NCBI GenBank assembly: GCA_964620215.1
Contig: CAZUJE010000004.1
Span: forward strand, 1-54,854
Reading direction: 5' to 3'
From: JAUSIF01 sp964620215
Lineage (GTDB): Bacteria; Pseudomonadota; Alphaproteobacteria; Rhizobiales; Xanthobacteraceae
DNA: 54,854 nt
Below are positions 6,464 through 15,270 of this stretch, one piece after another. A program made the translations under genes and the position numbers. A model generated the notes under the pieces. The model searched no databases. It worked only from the letters and a program-made list of their open reading frames with translations, and was not told the DNA's origin. Positions within the stretch are counted from its first letter, which is position 1, and each line of letters opens with the position of its first letter.

Positions 6464-8899
6464 ATGATCCAGTTAAATCCGCTTTGCGGTTTTTCGTTTC
6501 GTAGATTGATTGGCCGAACCGCAATTTTCTTCGCCATCGCATCTCTTGCGCTGGCAATTCCAGCGCGAACCGCTCACGCCACCGAAGCAAGCGATTTCGT
6601 CGTTGAGGTCATAGCGGGAGCCGGCGGGATAGCCGGGGTGCCGATAGGCCAATATGAAAAAGAGCTTGTGAAGCAGATCGTCGGAGAAGTCGCCGATGGT
6701 AAGGACCCCGAAGTTGCGTTGAAAAACGCCGTTTTGAAACCGCTGCTCGCAGGCCTTCCGCCCGAACTGCAGTCAGCGGCAACGTGCATCGCAAACCAAA
6801 AACCCCTGGCGGATTGCGCCGCGCAGCAATTTTCGCAATCGCCGGAGGCAGTGCAATGCGCCGTTAAGGGCACGCCACTAGTAACTTGCTTGCAGGAAGA
6901 AGCGGTAAGGCGGTTACCGCAGGAACTCCGTATCGCAGCGGAATGCGTTGCCAACCGCGCAAAAATCGCCAACTGCGCCAAGGGACAAGTCCGCGAAGTC
7001 ATCGCCAAGCTGGAGAATGCGGCCCGCGATCAGGGAGACAAAGCATTCAAGGCGGCGCCTTCGGCAATCCAAAACATTATGAATATCGTCAACGGATATC
7101 AGCAAAAAGACTGGGGGATGGTGCTCCAGAATGGCGGGGCTACATTCGCGAAGGCTTTTATTCGCGTGGTTCTATCCAAATTTTTGCCACCGGAAGTGCT
7201 GGGCTTTGCCGGTCCAATGATCGACACAGCCGTCGAAAATCGGATCAATCTTGTGGGCGATCTAGTGCGTGCGGCTGAGAGCCTGGATCCTGCCGCTGTA
7301 ACGAGGGTTTTGTTTGAAGGCTTCCTGACGTTTCAATTCGAAATGCAATGTTCGCTTCCAATAATCCCACAGGCGGTCAGGGATGCGGTTTGCGGCCCGC
7401 TCGGCGAGGTCATTCGCGCGCTCGGGGGCGTTGTCGGCGACGTCACCTCCGGTGTGCTGGCGATAATCGCAGGCGCGCTAAAGGATCCGCTTGGCGTCCC
7501 CGCAGCAGTCGTGACCATGTTGATCGATCCGATTGACGGCAAGGAAAAAGATTGCGGATCGGCTGAAGGCTATTACGCGCGAAGATTCGCGACCTGCTAT
7601 CCGCTGGCGGCTTCTCAAAAACTGACGAACCATGCGGCGTTCGACGAACTGGTGGTCCACCTGAATGGGCAGTGCCGCCAATATTTTGACCGCTGTTTCA
7701 ACTCAGACAAATTCGGCGGCATTTGCGACCCAATGAGAAATAGATACAAAGAAGACGCGCAAAAAATGGAAAGCGCGATGCGGAATGCTGCGGCAGCCTA
7801 TTCCCGCGATCTCCGTGGCTACATACAATCAAAAGGAGCCGGCAGCTGCGGAGCCGGTTTTACCGACATAGAGTATGAAATATTTATCTCCCGGTGCGGC
7901 GACGCCTTGGGCAAGCAAATGCCGCTAGGAATTCCAGTCGCCAGTAATTTTTCCGAAAATCCCCAGAATATGAATGGCCCGGGTAATCCCGCGCCGAATT
8001 GCACGCGTCGGCCAGACGAACGCAATATGTTGTCGGGATCGGCTGACAGCGTAGGCCAGATTGCTTGCCGTCAGGCAGTGTCGCAACGCGAATTCGAGCA
8101 GGTGGCAAAGCAAGTCTGCAAGGAGCAGGTGATTACGCTGGCCCCGGAAAATATCCCGCCACCGAATCCGACGATTACTTTTCAGCCACAGCACGACACA
8201 GCGATCAGCACAGTAGCGCTACCCACTCCACCCCCAACCACGAACAACTTGCGGCCCCAGCACAACAGAGCGATTAGCATTATTGAACAGGGTCAGCCTG
8301 CGCCGAACGTCAACACCGTTGTTGGTCCCGCCCGGCCGATTGTGCCGGCCACCACCGATGTACCAAGGAATAACGTTCCGTCTGGCACCGCGGTCACTTG
8401 CCCGCCAGGCGCAGTCTATTTCAACGGCGTGTGTAATTCGGGTGGTTTCGACGGGACCCATCTGGGCGGAACTAGCTACGATCGAAGCGGCCGGCCAATT
8501 ACTTCGCCAACCCCGAATCCTATTCCTTCCGGCACCGCAGTCGCACGCGCTTGCCCACCGGACAACCCGGTCGGCAAGTATCCAAACTGCTGTCCGCGCC
8601 ACATGACACCGGACGGGAAAGACGGATGCAGCGCCATCTCCACTGTTCAGCCGGGTGGAACCAGTTATGGTCCGTCGGGCATACCAATTCCATCGCCACG
8701 GAGAAGTAACGTTCCGTCCGGCACGCCGGCGCAGGGAGGCGGCAATACAGTCAGATTATCGCCTGGCAACACGACGGTTGGTCCGATCGCGAAACCCGCC
8801 GTAACGACAGTCAAGCCGGGCATTGTTCCCAAGGAGGAACCCAAAAAAATAAAGCTCAGGATGAGGCAAACACCACCACGGGAGTCAGTGGTGAAATAA
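6464..8899 (+). CDS. Large secreted protein of unknown function, Cys-containing with Pro/Thr-rich C-terminal repeats
   Basis: The 811-residue protein has a signal peptide (TAIFFAIASLALAIPARTAH). A helical region from about 30 to 360 contains spaced cysteines in repeated contexts (AATCIANQKPLADCA, then AAECVANRAKIANCA), suggesting an internal helical duplication. A cysteine-containing middle part follows (YFDRCFNSDKFGGICDPM). The C-terminal 260 residues are Pro/Thr/Asn-rich with near-repeats NVPSGTA / PIPSGTAV / NVPSGTPA and GGTSYDRSGRPI / GGTSYGPSGIPI. The ATG at 6464 is chosen because the duplicated leader ends there. No enzyme motif was found; an exported structural or adhesin-like protein is possible but unproven. 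Confidence 0.75.
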   Translation: MIQLNPLCGFSFRRLIGRTAIFFAIASLALAIPARTAHATEASDFVVEVIAGAGGIAGVPIGQYEKELVKQIVGEVADGKDPEVALKNAVLKPLLAGLPPELQSAATCIANQKPLADCAAQQFSQSPEAVQCAVKGTPLVTCLQEEAVRRLPQELRIAAECVANRAKIANCAKGQVREVIAKLENAARDQGDKAFKAAPSAIQNIMNIVNGYQQKDWGMVLQNGGATFAKAFIRVVLSKFLPPEVLGFAGPMIDTAVENRINLVGDLVRAAESLDPAAVTRVLFEGFLTFQFEMQCSLPIIPQAVRDAVCGPLGEVIRALGGVVGDVTSGVLAIIAGALKDPLGVPAAVVTMLIDPIDGKEKDCGSAEGYYARRFATCYPLAASQKLTNHAAFDELVVHLNGQCRQYFDRCFNSDKFGGICDPMRNRYKEDAQKMESAMRNAAAAYSRDLRGYIQSKGAGSCGAGFTDIEYEIFISRCGDALGKQMPLGIPVASNFSENPQNMNGPGNPAPNCTRRPDERNMLSGSADSVGQIACRQAVSQREFEQVAKQVCKEQVITLAPENIPPPNPTITFQPQHDTAISTVALPTPPPTTNNLRPQHNRAISIIEQGQPAPNVNTVVGPARPIVPATTDVPRNNVPSGTAVTCPPGAVYFNGVCNSGGFDGTHLGGTSYDRSGRPITSPTPNPIPSGTAVARACPPDNPVGKYPNCCPRHMTPDGKDGCSAISTVQPGGTSYGPSGIPIPSPRRSNVPSGTPAQGGGNTVRLSPGNTTVGPIAKPAVTTVKPGIVPKEEPKKIKLRMRQTPPRESVVK

Positions 8900-9187
8900 G
8901 ATGTGAAAACGCTTTAATTGACCTTACACGTGATCAGTGAATTCCAGCTCTCATCTGGCCTAAAGGTGATCAAGCACGCGCGCGAGCACGACGTCGTGTT
9001 CAAGGTGCGGTAGTGTCACTGGCTGGACTTACAGCGGTCTCGACCGTTTTGGATCAGAAGGACGATCAGGACTGCGTCGTCAGCCATCTAGCCTCGCAGC
9101 CAAAAGAAACAGAGGAATTACTGTTATAGGACATCTCGCGGTGGACGACTCCGCGATTTGGGATTATCAAGCAGGAAGGAGCATCCG

Positions 9188-9910
9188 ATGCGCTATATCC
9201 CCCTCTGCAGCGCGATCTTTGTCGCCATGATCCAGCTCGCTGCACCAACCGCGGAAAGTGCGGACCCTTGGTGCCTTGTGGCTTCGGGCCGCGAAGGTGG
9301 TGGCACTATGTGCCGCTTTCGCAGCTATGAGCAATGCATGGAAAGCGCAAGAGGGACTGGGGGTAGTTGCTATCCGGACAGTTCTAATCCGCAAGCGGCT
9401 CCGCCAAACCGAAATAAAGCGAGCGGAACGGAGCAAAGAAAAAACGCGGCGCCGGGGACTGCATCGAAAACGCAGCCGGAACCGGCGAAGACTCCGCAGC
9501 AACCAATCAAACAAGCCGCGCCAACGCCGGCTGCACAACCTGCAGCACTGCAGCAGCCTGCAAACAATTTCACTATGGCGCGCCAACTAATTCTTAGCGG
9601 TCAGTATGAGGCTGGCATCAAGGCTATGCGTGCCTTGGGCTTCGACGAACATCCCGACGTGGCGGCCTATATCGGCCTTGCGAACAACAAGCTCTCGCGC
9701 TCGACCGAAGCGAAATCATGGTACGAAAAGGCGCTCACCAGCGATCCCAATCACCTACTGACTTTGTCCTATTATGGAATGTTACGCGTTGAACAAGGCG
9801 AATTGCCCAAGGCGCAGGACGATCTAGAAAAGATCAAACGAATCTGTGGCGGCACCGGCTGTAAGGAATACATCGCGCTTGACGGCGTGATCGCTAGCAA
9901 ACGCCGCTGA
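9188..9910 (+). CDS. Secreted DUF3551-TPR fusion protein
   Basis: After a signal peptide (PLCSAIFVAMIQLAAPTAES) the mature N-terminus reads DPWCLVASGREGGGTMC, then CRFRSYEQCMESARGTGGSC. This is the four-cysteine DUF3551 motif typical of Bradyrhizobium-group secreted peptides. A Pro/Ala/Gln-rich linker of about 60 residues leads to a C-terminal tetratricopeptide-like region (AYIGLANNKLSRSTEAKSWY, then YYGMLRVEQGELPKAQDDLE). DUF3551 usually stands alone in proteins of under 100 residues, so the TPR fusion is notable. A good aaggag site precedes the ATG at 9188; an earlier in-frame ATG at 9158 lacks one. Function unknown; TPRs suggest protein-protein contacts in the periplasm. Confidence 0.8.
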   Translation: MRYIPLCSAIFVAMIQLAAPTAESADPWCLVASGREGGGTMCRFRSYEQCMESARGTGGSCYPDSSNPQAAPPNRNKASGTEQRKNAAPGTASKTQPEPAKTPQQPIKQAAPTPAAQPAALQQPANNFTMARQLILSGQYEAGIKAMRALGFDEHPDVAAYIGLANNKLSRSTEAKSWYEKALTSDPNHLLTLSYYGMLRVEQGELPKAQDDLEKIKRICGGTGCKEYIALDGVIASKRR

Positions 9911-9973
9911 GCGTCATCACTACCCGCCACACTGCATCTCAAACAGCGCGTCAACGACAGCCGCCTGGTCACG

Positions 9974-12900
9974 TCAATTGGGCTTCGAGGAAGGCGGTGG
10001 TTTGCTACCGCCACTTGGACCCCTGCCGCTGGGACCCCCGCCGATACCAATGCCAATGCTGAATCCGGGGACGCCCTGGGGCTGGATATCCTGCACGCAA
10101 TTGCCGCCTTGGCGGCGGAATCCCGCCGGGCAGGGAGTCGGTTGTGGCCTTATCGTTGGCGTTGCTACGGGTTTTGCGGGCGGCGGCATGCCGCAAGTCT
10201 CGCTCGTAATCTGCTGCTGCGTGCAGCAGGCCCCAAACATCGCGGTCGTGTTGGGCGGACAGACTCCGGAGGGCGGTGGAGTTGTCGTAGACGAGCCCGC
10301 GCCGCATACGCCGGCGGCAAGCGCCTCCGGCGAACAGCCGATGGGCGGAGGGATGATGGTCACACCCGTGCCCGGTTCCCGCTTGCATCGGCCCGCGACC
10401 TCGGTGTCCGATGGCGTACAGCACCGTCTGCCGGTCGGGCTGTCGTAGTAACCCCAGAGGCAGCCTGGCTGCGGAATGGCCTGGGATGGGGCGACACAAG
10501 CACCATCATTGTTACATTTGGAGCCTTCGGGACATTCGTAGTCGCCTTGGCATTTACTTGCGATAGGCGCCGCCAACGGCAGAAGGCAGACGGCAATTTT
10601 GCCGGGGTCGCCGTTAGCATCGTAGAGACAAAGTTCGATTCTACTGAGGTTACAATTCGTACAGACGCCGACATCGCAGGTGTTGCGGTCAGGACAGTCC
10701 GCATTGCGGGTGCAGGTCAATGAGCCCCCAAACAGACCACGCGTGACCGGGCACTTTGGCCGCGGGACCACCGTCTGCTCGGGCTTGCAGCTGCCGGCTG
10801 GATTTTCCCGACAGCAGACGGCAATCGCACCATCCTCGTGCGGCGATTCCCCAGCCGGACACGCGGTGCCGGATGCTCGCGTGAAGCAGGAATGGGCAAC
10901 TTGGCCTCGGTCACAGCACGATGAGTCTACCTTAGCGAGATACGAGGGACAGTACTCAGTCCGTGCAGGCGGCTGAGAGCCGCATCGACCGGCTTGCCGG
11001 TCGGCGCGCGTGCAGCATGTTCCGTCCTGCAGCGGGTAATCGGGGAGCCGACAGGTGTCTGTCGCTGGTTGGTCAACCGGTTTCTGGTCGCACTTGCCGA
11101 GCATTCGCTCCCACCACAAACACTCACCGCTCACGGGCGTCGTCGGGTCTTCTTTCGCGGCTTCGCCAGGCTGGTCAGCCGGTTTCTCGCCGCAGCGGCC
11201 GTATAATTTCTCTTTCGCGGTACATCCGACGCACTTGCCTTGGTCGTTCGGCGCTTGGCCAGCCGGGCACGCGCAATAAGAGCCTTTGGCAGGCTGTAAT
11301 CCGGACGATATTGATTCCTTCCCATCCTCGTCGAGCTGAACCAGCCCGGACCCGCATTTCGGCGGCTCGCAGCGATTGGTCTGGCCCCAATAGGTTTCGT
11401 TCGGCTTGCAATTAACCGGCGGCGGCACGCATTGGCTGCCGATGCGCACATAGCTTGCTGGGCAGCCCGGATAGACGCAGCGGCCGTTCGTGAACTCCGT
11501 GCCAAGCGGACAGGCGAGTGGGAACACGCAAGCGCCGCGGACGTTGATCGCGCCGGCCGGACAGGCGAACGCGACAGCCTGGCAGACTTGCCAAATCTCG
11601 ACATCGCCGAGATGTCCCCGCGCCGCGGTGTCGTCGAAGCGGTCGTCGTAATCGACGTAATAGGCTTCGAGCGGCGGTGAGTTCTGCGGCCGCACCGGTG
11701 GGACTAGATTGCCCTGCAAGCCGTTGACGATGAAAGGACCGCCGGACTGCAGCCGCTGGGCGATCGGGCGAGCGCTCGCATTGCGCAACTGCTCACCAGT
11801 GCTCCATAACGTACCGCGGCAAGCGGCACGATTGATATTTCCGCCCGCGTCGGGGCCGTAACCGATTGCGATGCCGCCATTGCCGTTACGGAAATCGAGT
11901 GGAAAGCCGATCGGGTATTCCTCGGCGACTGGATACCACAGGCCTGGACCGGGCGGATCGCCGGGATGCTTCAAGCGAAACCGCAGCACTCGGTTCTCGC
12001 CCGCTTCCGCCAGCGCATTGAAATCATAGGCGCCGGTCGGGGCGCCGCGCTCGGCCACGATCATACGGCCGTCGCCATCGAACACGATTTTGGAGATTTC
12101 GGCTGCGCTCTTTCCGCGCGGCACATTGAGTTCGAGCCGCGGATCGGAACCGAACGCGCCATTTTGCGCGACCGAAACTGACCAGATTTGCAGGCCGGCG
12201 GCGACCGCGTAATAGAGCCTTCCGTCGCGCACGGCCAAGCCAAAGACGCGGCGCGGCTGCGGCGCGTAGGCCCATCTTGCCGGATTGCCGGAGTCGAAAT
12301 CCGGGCTTGATAGATCGAGTCGCTTGCGGGGATCAAAGCGGACCGATGGAAGGCCTAATGCGGGCAAGGCATCGGCCCCGTGATCGAACCGGCCGCGGTC
12401 GGTGCCATCGAGGCCGAAGCGGTGGATCATGCCGGTGTCGCGGTCGGCGACGAACAACTGGCGGGTCGCCGGATCAAAGGCGAGTCCGCCGAGCGCCGGG
12501 CCGGAATTGGCGATGCGATCGAGCGTGACATTAGCAAACAGCGCCACGGCGCCGGTCCGCCCGTCGACCTTCCAGATCGATCCCGGACCGCCGTTAGCGG
12601 TGACGGGCCCAAACAGGCCGGGCATGAAGTTCGCATAAGGGCCACCGCGTCGCGCGCGGTCGGGCCGGCCGTCGCCGTCGCGGTCGGGTACGACGATCGG
12701 CAATCCGTATGCTGATGTGGCGGCGAGATAGATATTCGGCGGCTGGGCGTCGTCGAGAGCGATCGCGAACACTTGTCCGACCTGCGCGGCGGTTACGGAG
12801 AATGGTTTCAGCGCTGCCACGACCTGCGCCTGCGGCGGCCCGCCCAAGGCATCGAGGTTGATCACGCGCGCCGACGGGCCGGCGAGTTCGATGAAAGTTT

Positions 12901-13168
12901 TGTCGCTCGGGTCGGCGCCCGCTGGCAGTGGCGCAGCGGTCGGCCGTACGCCGGAAAAGCCGGTGACCACCGCGTCGCCGAGTTTCAGAATACTGCGGGA
13001 AGAGGTATCCTGTGCCGAGGTGGTGGTTATCGCGCCCCACGCCAACATCGCGGCGGAGATCCATAGGGCGGAGCCAAAAGCAATTCTAGCTGTGGGAATG
13101 CAAGATCCTGCAAATCCCCCCCAGCAATTGCCGCTCGGCACGCCCGGCCCCCGCCTGCTGCTCCCCAA
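9974..13168 (-). CDS. Giant secreted protein: N-terminal beta-propeller-like domain plus Cys-rich modular C-terminus
   Basis: The 1064-residue protein has an export signal ending near ITTTSAQD. Residues about 55-500 resemble a glucose/sorbosone-dehydrogenase-like or NHL-like propeller (LGGLAFDPATRQLFVADRDT, VFGLAVRDGRLYYAVAAGLQ, and a Ca-binding-like DRDGDGRPD). From about 520 to 1010 it is a chain of short cysteine-rich modules (CPAGAINVRGACVFP, CPLGTEFTNGRCVYPGCP, CPEGSKCNNDGACV). The tail is Gly/Pro/Ser-rich. The furthest in-frame start is a TTG with gagggg before it; later starts remain possible. It converges on the DUF3551-TPR gene. The cysteine modules imply disulfide-rich extracellular folds; the role is unknown. 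Confidence 0.72.
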   Translation of the reverse strand: MGSSRRGPGVPSGNCWGGFAGSCIPTARIAFGSALWISAAMLAWGAITTTSAQDTSSRSILKLGDAVVTGFSGVRPTAAPLPAGADPSDKTFIELAGPSARVINLDALGGPPQAQVVAALKPFSVTAAQVGQVFAIALDDAQPPNIYLAATSAYGLPIVVPDRDGDGRPDRARRGGPYANFMPGLFGPVTANGGPGSIWKVDGRTGAVALFANVTLDRIANSGPALGGLAFDPATRQLFVADRDTGMIHRFGLDGTDRGRFDHGADALPALGLPSVRFDPRKRLDLSSPDFDSGNPARWAYAPQPRRVFGLAVRDGRLYYAVAAGLQIWSVSVAQNGAFGSDPRLELNVPRGKSAAEISKIVFDGDGRMIVAERGAPTGAYDFNALAEAGENRVLRFRLKHPGDPPGPGLWYPVAEEYPIGFPLDFRNGNGGIAIGYGPDAGGNINRAACRGTLWSTGEQLRNASARPIAQRLQSGGPFIVNGLQGNLVPPVRPQNSPPLEAYYVDYDDRFDDTAARGHLGDVEIWQVCQAVAFACPAGAINVRGACVFPLACPLGTEFTNGRCVYPGCPASYVRIGSQCVPPPVNCKPNETYWGQTNRCEPPKCGSGLVQLDEDGKESISSGLQPAKGSYCACPAGQAPNDQGKCVGCTAKEKLYGRCGEKPADQPGEAAKEDPTTPVSGECLWWERMLGKCDQKPVDQPATDTCRLPDYPLQDGTCCTRADRQAGRCGSQPPARTEYCPSYLAKVDSSCCDRGQVAHSCFTRASGTACPAGESPHEDGAIAVCCRENPAGSCKPEQTVVPRPKCPVTRGLFGGSLTCTRNADCPDRNTCDVGVCTNCNLSRIELCLYDANGDPGKIAVCLLPLAAPIASKCQGDYECPEGSKCNNDGACVAPSQAIPQPGCLWGYYDSPTGRRCCTPSDTEVAGRCKREPGTGVTIIPPPIGCSPEALAAGVCGAGSSTTTPPPSGVCPPNTTAMFGACCTQQQITSETCGMPPPAKPVATPTIRPQPTPCPAGFRRQGGNCVQDIQPQGVPGFSIGIGIGGGPSGRGPSGGSKPPPSSKPN

Positions 13169-13286
13169 CGACCCCTCTTTTTAGTCTTGTTATTCTGACA
13201 CCCCAGGACGACTTGATTGCCAATCTCAGGTTGCGCCTTTCCTTTTTTCTCCGCAAGTCGATGAAATCACCAGAAGTTCGCTAATA

Positions 13287-13691
13287 TTACTGTCTGTTGC
13301 GTAGGGCGGCGTCGACGCTCCACGGACCTGGACCTGCGGCCGCGAGATAAAGGAAAGCAAAGCAGAACGCGATTGCCAGCGTGCCGCCGTTCGCGAGTGG
13401 CGAGAACATGCCGCGCGGTGCGTGTCCGAGAAAATAGGCGAACGCCATTAAACCGGAGAGGATAAACGCTGAAAACCGGGAATACAGGCCGATGACGAGT
13501 AACGCGCCAAAGATCAACTCGATCATGCCCGCATACCAAGTGGGCCATTGACCGACGGCCACGTTCGCGAAGTTCGGAACCGCCGGAAATCCGAAATTTT
13601 TTGCGGTGCCGTATTGTAGAACGAGCAGCCCGGCCATGATCCGAAAGATACTCAGGAGTTGTGGCCGGTACGGTGCAAGAAAGTTTTCCAT
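13287..13691 (-). CDS. DoxX-family membrane protein
   Basis: The 134-residue protein has four predicted membrane segments, with DoxX features: ILSIFRIMAGLLVLQYGTAK-like text near the N-terminus (here LLSIFRIMAGLLVLQYGTAK), GMIELIFGALLVIGLYSRFS, and AFAYFLGHAPRGMFSPLANG. The ATG at 13,691 is preferred over an upstream in-frame start because ggaggtcttgaa sits directly before it. DoxX proteins are small membrane proteins linked to thiol/sulfur redox stress; the exact reaction is not settled. The first 36 bases of the gene plus its ribosome binding site are duplicated at 5417-5467. Confidence 0.88.
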   Translation of the reverse strand: MENFLAPYRPQLLSIFRIMAGLLVLQYGTAKNFGFPAVPNFANVAVGQWPTWYAGMIELIFGALLVIGLYSRFSAFILSGLMAFAYFLGHAPRGMFSPLANGGTLAIAFCFAFLYLAAAGPGPWSVDAALRNRQ

Positions 13692-13706
13692 TTCAAGACC
13701 TCCATA
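13656..13706 (-). repeat. doxX start region, right (functional) copy of a 51-bp duplication
   Basis: These 51 bases are identical to 5417-5467. They contain the ribosome binding site and first 12 codons of the DoxX gene. Confidence 0.85.
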
Positions 13707-13711
13707 ATTTA

Positions 13712-13822
13712 GGTAACGAAACATCATCCACGATGAAGTTGATTCTCTCCTCATGAAATTCGCTGATTTCAAGGAAAATTTCCCTCATCGGCAAATATAA
13801 TTCCCTGTTCTGAAGTCCAGGG
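13712..13822 (+). repeat. Dispersed repeat, copy B
   Basis: It begins gtaacgaaacatcatcc and continues tgaaattcgctgatttcaag, gaaaatttccctcatcgg, then caaatataattccctgttc. The same blocks in the same order occur from 28,263 to 28,375. The inner part contains short inverted repeats of the ggga-attt-tccc type. It lies upstream of the DoxX gene and may carry its promoter. Confidence 0.65.
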
Positions 13823-13868
13823 AAATACACGAACGTTCTGCCTATTTAAGATTCGGCTCGCTTAGCGA
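13823..13868 (+). repeat. lrp 3' end, right copy (orphan remnant)
   Basis: It matches 5353-5398 at 44 of 46 positions, including the stop codon region of the Lrp gene, but no Lrp gene precedes it. It is a rearrangement scar directly abutting repeat copy B. Confidence 0.85.
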
Positions 13869-13913
13869 TGACCGGACGTTCGCTATCCGTCCCTGTCCGC
13901 ATAGTTCTTCAAA

Positions 13914-13940
13914 GAGAAAACGCCCGGCGGGGGCCGGGCG
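13914..13940 (-). terminator. Rho-independent terminator
   Basis: The stem cgcccggc / gccgggcg (13,921-13,928 with 13,933-13,940) is followed on the reverse strand by TTTTCTCTTT. It ends the reverse-strand unit that starts at 14,911. Confidence 0.8.
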
Positions 13941-13956
13941 TCTCCTCTTTCATCTC

Positions 13957-14031
13957 TTAGCGTGCGAGCAGCACCAAGAGAAGAAGTAGCGGAATCGGAA
14001 TTCCAAGCAACCAAAGCAAGATGATACCCAT
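13957..14031 (-). CDS. 24-residue hydrophobic membrane peptide
   Basis: A reverse-strand reading frame encodes MGIILLWLLGIPIPLLLLLV followed by LLAR. It starts 16 bases after the stop of the 287-residue membrane protein gene and ends just before a strong terminator. Very short hydrophobic peptides of the LLWLLGIPIP type are often annotated in Hyphomicrobiales genomes. The position between gene and terminator supports expression as the last gene of a two-gene unit. It would form a single membrane helix. Function unknown. Confidence 0.55.
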   Translation of the reverse strand: MGIILLWLLGIPIPLLLLLVLLAR

Positions 14032-14047
14032 TGTTGTTCTCCCTAGG

Positions 14048-14911
14048 TTAGTTACGCTTACGATAATTCTGAGCGAAGATTACTCCACGCCACCGCCCGT
14101 CTCTCAGTTCACCGCCTTCCATTGCGGCTGCAGAAGCCGCGAACGCACCGGCAAAAAGCGCAATAGTTAGCCACAACGCCATCGCTGCCGAGAATTTGCG
14201 GGCCTCGTCAGCGGCCTGCTTGGCGGCGTTCACCACCTCAGTAACCCGCGCTTCGGCTTCCGCTTGATTGGAGCCTGTGCGAGTTGCCACTACTTGCGCC
14301 AAGTAGGTGCGATCTGCCTGCGCAATTCCATCTGGCCGTGCGAGGCCGCGAGTGAAGATTAAACTCACTTCTCGACGAGTGTCGGCCGGGTTCGTTGCAG
14401 CGGACGTGCTGGGCGTCGTGCCCTGGGGACGCAGAAGCGTATCCACAAAGTAATCATTGGGCGAAGACTGTGCCGCCGCCTGGGCTCCGCCAGTTGTTGC
14501 ACCTGCCGTTACGCCTGTGGTCGCACTTCCGAGCAAAGAAGTCGTAGCGGTTCCAAGCACCAACACGCCGAGCACCGTTGCGAATGCCCATGCAAGAAAC
14601 CCGTGAGAGGTGTCGCGGAATAAGACTTCTTCGCTATGCACACCCACCCATTTGGTGCGGAGACGACCCGCAATGTATCCGCCGATCGTTGAGGAAATCA
14701 TCGCAGTCACCACGAGAAAGAGACCTGCGCTGACTTTCAAAGTTGTGGCCGATACGCCGCTGTTGGACCAGGGTGATACTGATGCAAGCCCGACTGCAGA
14801 ACCGAGTGCTAGAAGTACGATCGTCAACGCAGCTGCGGAAAGACCACCTGCGATAACCGCGCCCCACGAGATGGCCGACGCGTTGGCCTCTGTTGTTGAA
14901 TTAACTGGCAT
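14048..14911 (-). CDS. Conserved hypothetical multi-pass membrane protein
   Basis: The 287-residue protein has several hydrophobic segments: near the N-terminus (WGAVIAGGLSAAALTIVLLA), at about 60-80 (LFLVVTAMISSTIGGYIAG), at about 110-130 (FLAWAFATVLGVLVLGTATT), and near the C-terminus (MALWLTIALFAGAFAASAAA). A polar Ala/Thr-rich region of about 100 residues lies between segments three and four. The pattern is that of a widespread uncharacterised Hyphomicrobiales membrane protein. A good EcfG-type promoter lies 88 bases upstream, so it is probably a general-stress membrane protein, co-transcribed with the 24-residue peptide that follows. Confidence 0.75.
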   Translation of the reverse strand: MPVNSTTEANASAISWGAVIAGGLSAAALTIVLLALGSAVGLASVSPWSNSGVSATTLKVSAGLFLVVTAMISSTIGGYIAGRLRTKWVGVHSEEVLFRDTSHGFLAWAFATVLGVLVLGTATTSLLGSATTGVTAGATTGGAQAAAQSSPNDYFVDTLLRPQGTTPSTSAATNPADTRREVSLIFTRGLARPDGIAQADRTYLAQVVATRTGSNQAEAEARVTEVVNAAKQAADEARKFSAAMALWLTIALFAGAFAASAAAMEGGELRDGRWRGVIFAQNYRKRN

Positions 14912-14998
14912 GTTCGCTCCCTAATTGGATGTCTTATGCCGACATTTACGTGTGTCGTTCACGGACAAACAAATGCGCGCCCGTAAAAGCGATCCTTC

Positions 14999-15023
14999 AA
15001 CGTAGGTGATGTCTATGGGTTCC
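14999..15023 (-). promoter_or_regulatory. EcfG-type general stress promoter
   Basis: Read on the reverse strand it is GGAAC-N16-CGTT, an exact match to the alphaproteobacterial EcfG consensus, about 88 bases upstream of the membrane-protein gene starting at 14,911. There is no experimental evidence, but the spacing and both boxes are exact. Confidence 0.65.
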
Positions 15024-15076
15024 AAACCGAAGTGGGTTTCATCGGTAAATAGGTTTTAATTACGCATATAGGATAC

Positions 15077-15113
15077 CAATAAAACGAAGCCGCCAGCGGG
15101 GACTGGCGGCTTC
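15077..15113 (-). terminator. Rho-independent terminator
   Basis: The stem gaagccgccag / ctggcggcttc (15,086-15,096 with 15,103-15,113) is followed on the reverse strand by GTTTTATT. It lies directly at the stop of a 35-residue reverse-strand reading frame, which is the main reason to take that frame seriously. Confidence 0.7.
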
Positions 15114-15220
15114 TAGGATGGGGCGAGGTTTGCGATGCTAGCAATCTTCAGAACACTGTATTTTAAGTCTGGTTCCCGACTCAACAAAATATTTTGAAGG
15201 CAGTCCAGTACACGTTGCAT
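15113..15220 (-). CDS. Candidate 35-residue small protein
   Basis: Between two reverse-strand terminators (15,271-15,296 upstream and 15,086-15,113 downstream) the only sensible frame encodes MQRVLDCLQNILLSREPDLK and then YSVLKIASIANLAPS. Its stop codon touches the downstream hairpin. The peptide would be amphipathic and helical. No clear ribosome binding site is visible, and no homologue is recognised. A small non-coding RNA in the same slot is an alternative. Confidence 0.35.
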   Translation of the reverse strand: MQRVLDCLQNILLSREPDLKYSVLKIASIANLAPS

Positions 15221-15270
15221 CGCATCATAGAGATTACGTGGCTCGCGTGGCCGTAACCTATGACCTACAA

